Position numbers and translations under genes: made by a program. Below, piece after piece: positions 63,576-64,000 of a stretch of DNA of 64,000 nucleotides. Under the pieces are notes generated by a model. That model was not told the DNA's origin. It searched no databases and worked only from the letters and a program-made list of their open reading frames with translations. The stretch is from Formicarius rufipectus (lineage: Eukaryota > Chordata > Aves > Passeriformes > Formicariidae). The DNA is taken from positions 1,252,791-1,316,790 of the forward strand of contig VXAU01004938.1 in NCBI GenBank assembly GCA_013399695.1, read 5' to 3'. The first letter of the stretch is position 1, and each line of letters starts with the position of its first letter.

Positions 63576-64000
63576 CCATTGTTTCATTCTGAGATCTGTA
63601 CTCAAGTCCATGACACCCCTCATTTCAACTGATCACATGAAAGGTTTGATGCAGTTACTTGTGACCTCTCTGACATACTCCTCAAAGCCTTATACTACAG
63701 AGCAGTAGTGCATGCAGGTCACAGAAAGGACTGGGACAAATTTTGTAGAAGAGTTGTTTTGCACAGTTCCATTGCAGACCTGGGACCAGCAAATTTACAC
63801 TGGTTGCAAATTTTTAGGATGAGGACATACTCCCACATCAGTTCTCCCTCCTAGCTCAGTGATTGTGAGACTACAGTTGGAGAACAGACCATGAGGGAGA
63901 TTAGGTGGCCTGACTGCCCACCTTCACCACCTACACTGTCGTATTTTGCCACTTAAGTGGTCTGACTTTCAACAACAAATCAAACTGAGCCCTGTGCAGG
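63576..64000. other. Unique DNA, no gene seen
   Basis: No open frame of note and no recognised repeat up to the window end. Confidence 0.45.

Noticed and set aside
1..64000. CRISPR arrays, operons, bacterial promoters or riboswitches
   Set aside because: The sequence is vertebrate nuclear DNA. No regularly spaced direct repeats with unique spacers are present.

Overview
The window looks like vertebrate, and specifically avian, nuclear DNA, most likely from a songbird. It is AT-rich, non-coding and low in repeats. The repeats present are those of bird genomes: CR1 LINE fragments, a solo LTR of the avian ERVL type, and class II (ERVK-like) retroviral pieces. There are no SINEs. I found no convincing cellular exon, tRNA, rRNA or small RNA gene. 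Open frames of 60 to 157 codons are about what chance gives at this base composition. The window is best read as intergenic or deep intronic sequence.

Layout. 1-11.5 kb: unique AT-rich DNA with a GGGAA array broken by an assembly gap (1533-1636) and an old sense CR1 copy (about 2190-3010). 11.5-13.8 kb: the most structured part. A truncated ERVK-like provirus lies on the minus strand: a 5' LTR (13060-13740), a primer binding site of tRNA-Lys type (13038-13054), a leader, and a frameshifted 5' gag with three 19-codon tandem repeats. It is cut off inside gag at about 11831, and the whole fragment sits between two near-identical 58-60 bp direct repeats. 13.8-29.7 kb: unique sequence with microsatellites, a CR1 tail and one possible ancient LINE scrap. 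29758-30438: a solo LTR of the same family, about 3.5% different from the first. 33.4-34.0 kb: an old CR1 reverse transcriptase fragment. 36.4-37.0 kb: a solo avian ERVL-type LTR. 41.7-42.5 kb: a CR1 3' end directly abutting a third kind of LTR, which keeps TATA, poly(A) and polypurine signals. 44.2-44.6 kb: a T/GGTTTT tract and an old CR1 tail. 49.0-49.5 kb: an assembly gap in a CCTT-type array. 49.5-64 kb: unique sequence ending in another CR1 3' end (about 63292-63575).

Nothing here acts as a pathway or operon. The content is a record of retroelement insertion, truncation and decay in a gene-poor region. I see no undescribed functional system. The observations most worth following are the long direct repeats around the truncated provirus, the gag tandem repeats, and the duplicated sequence on both sides of the first gap.
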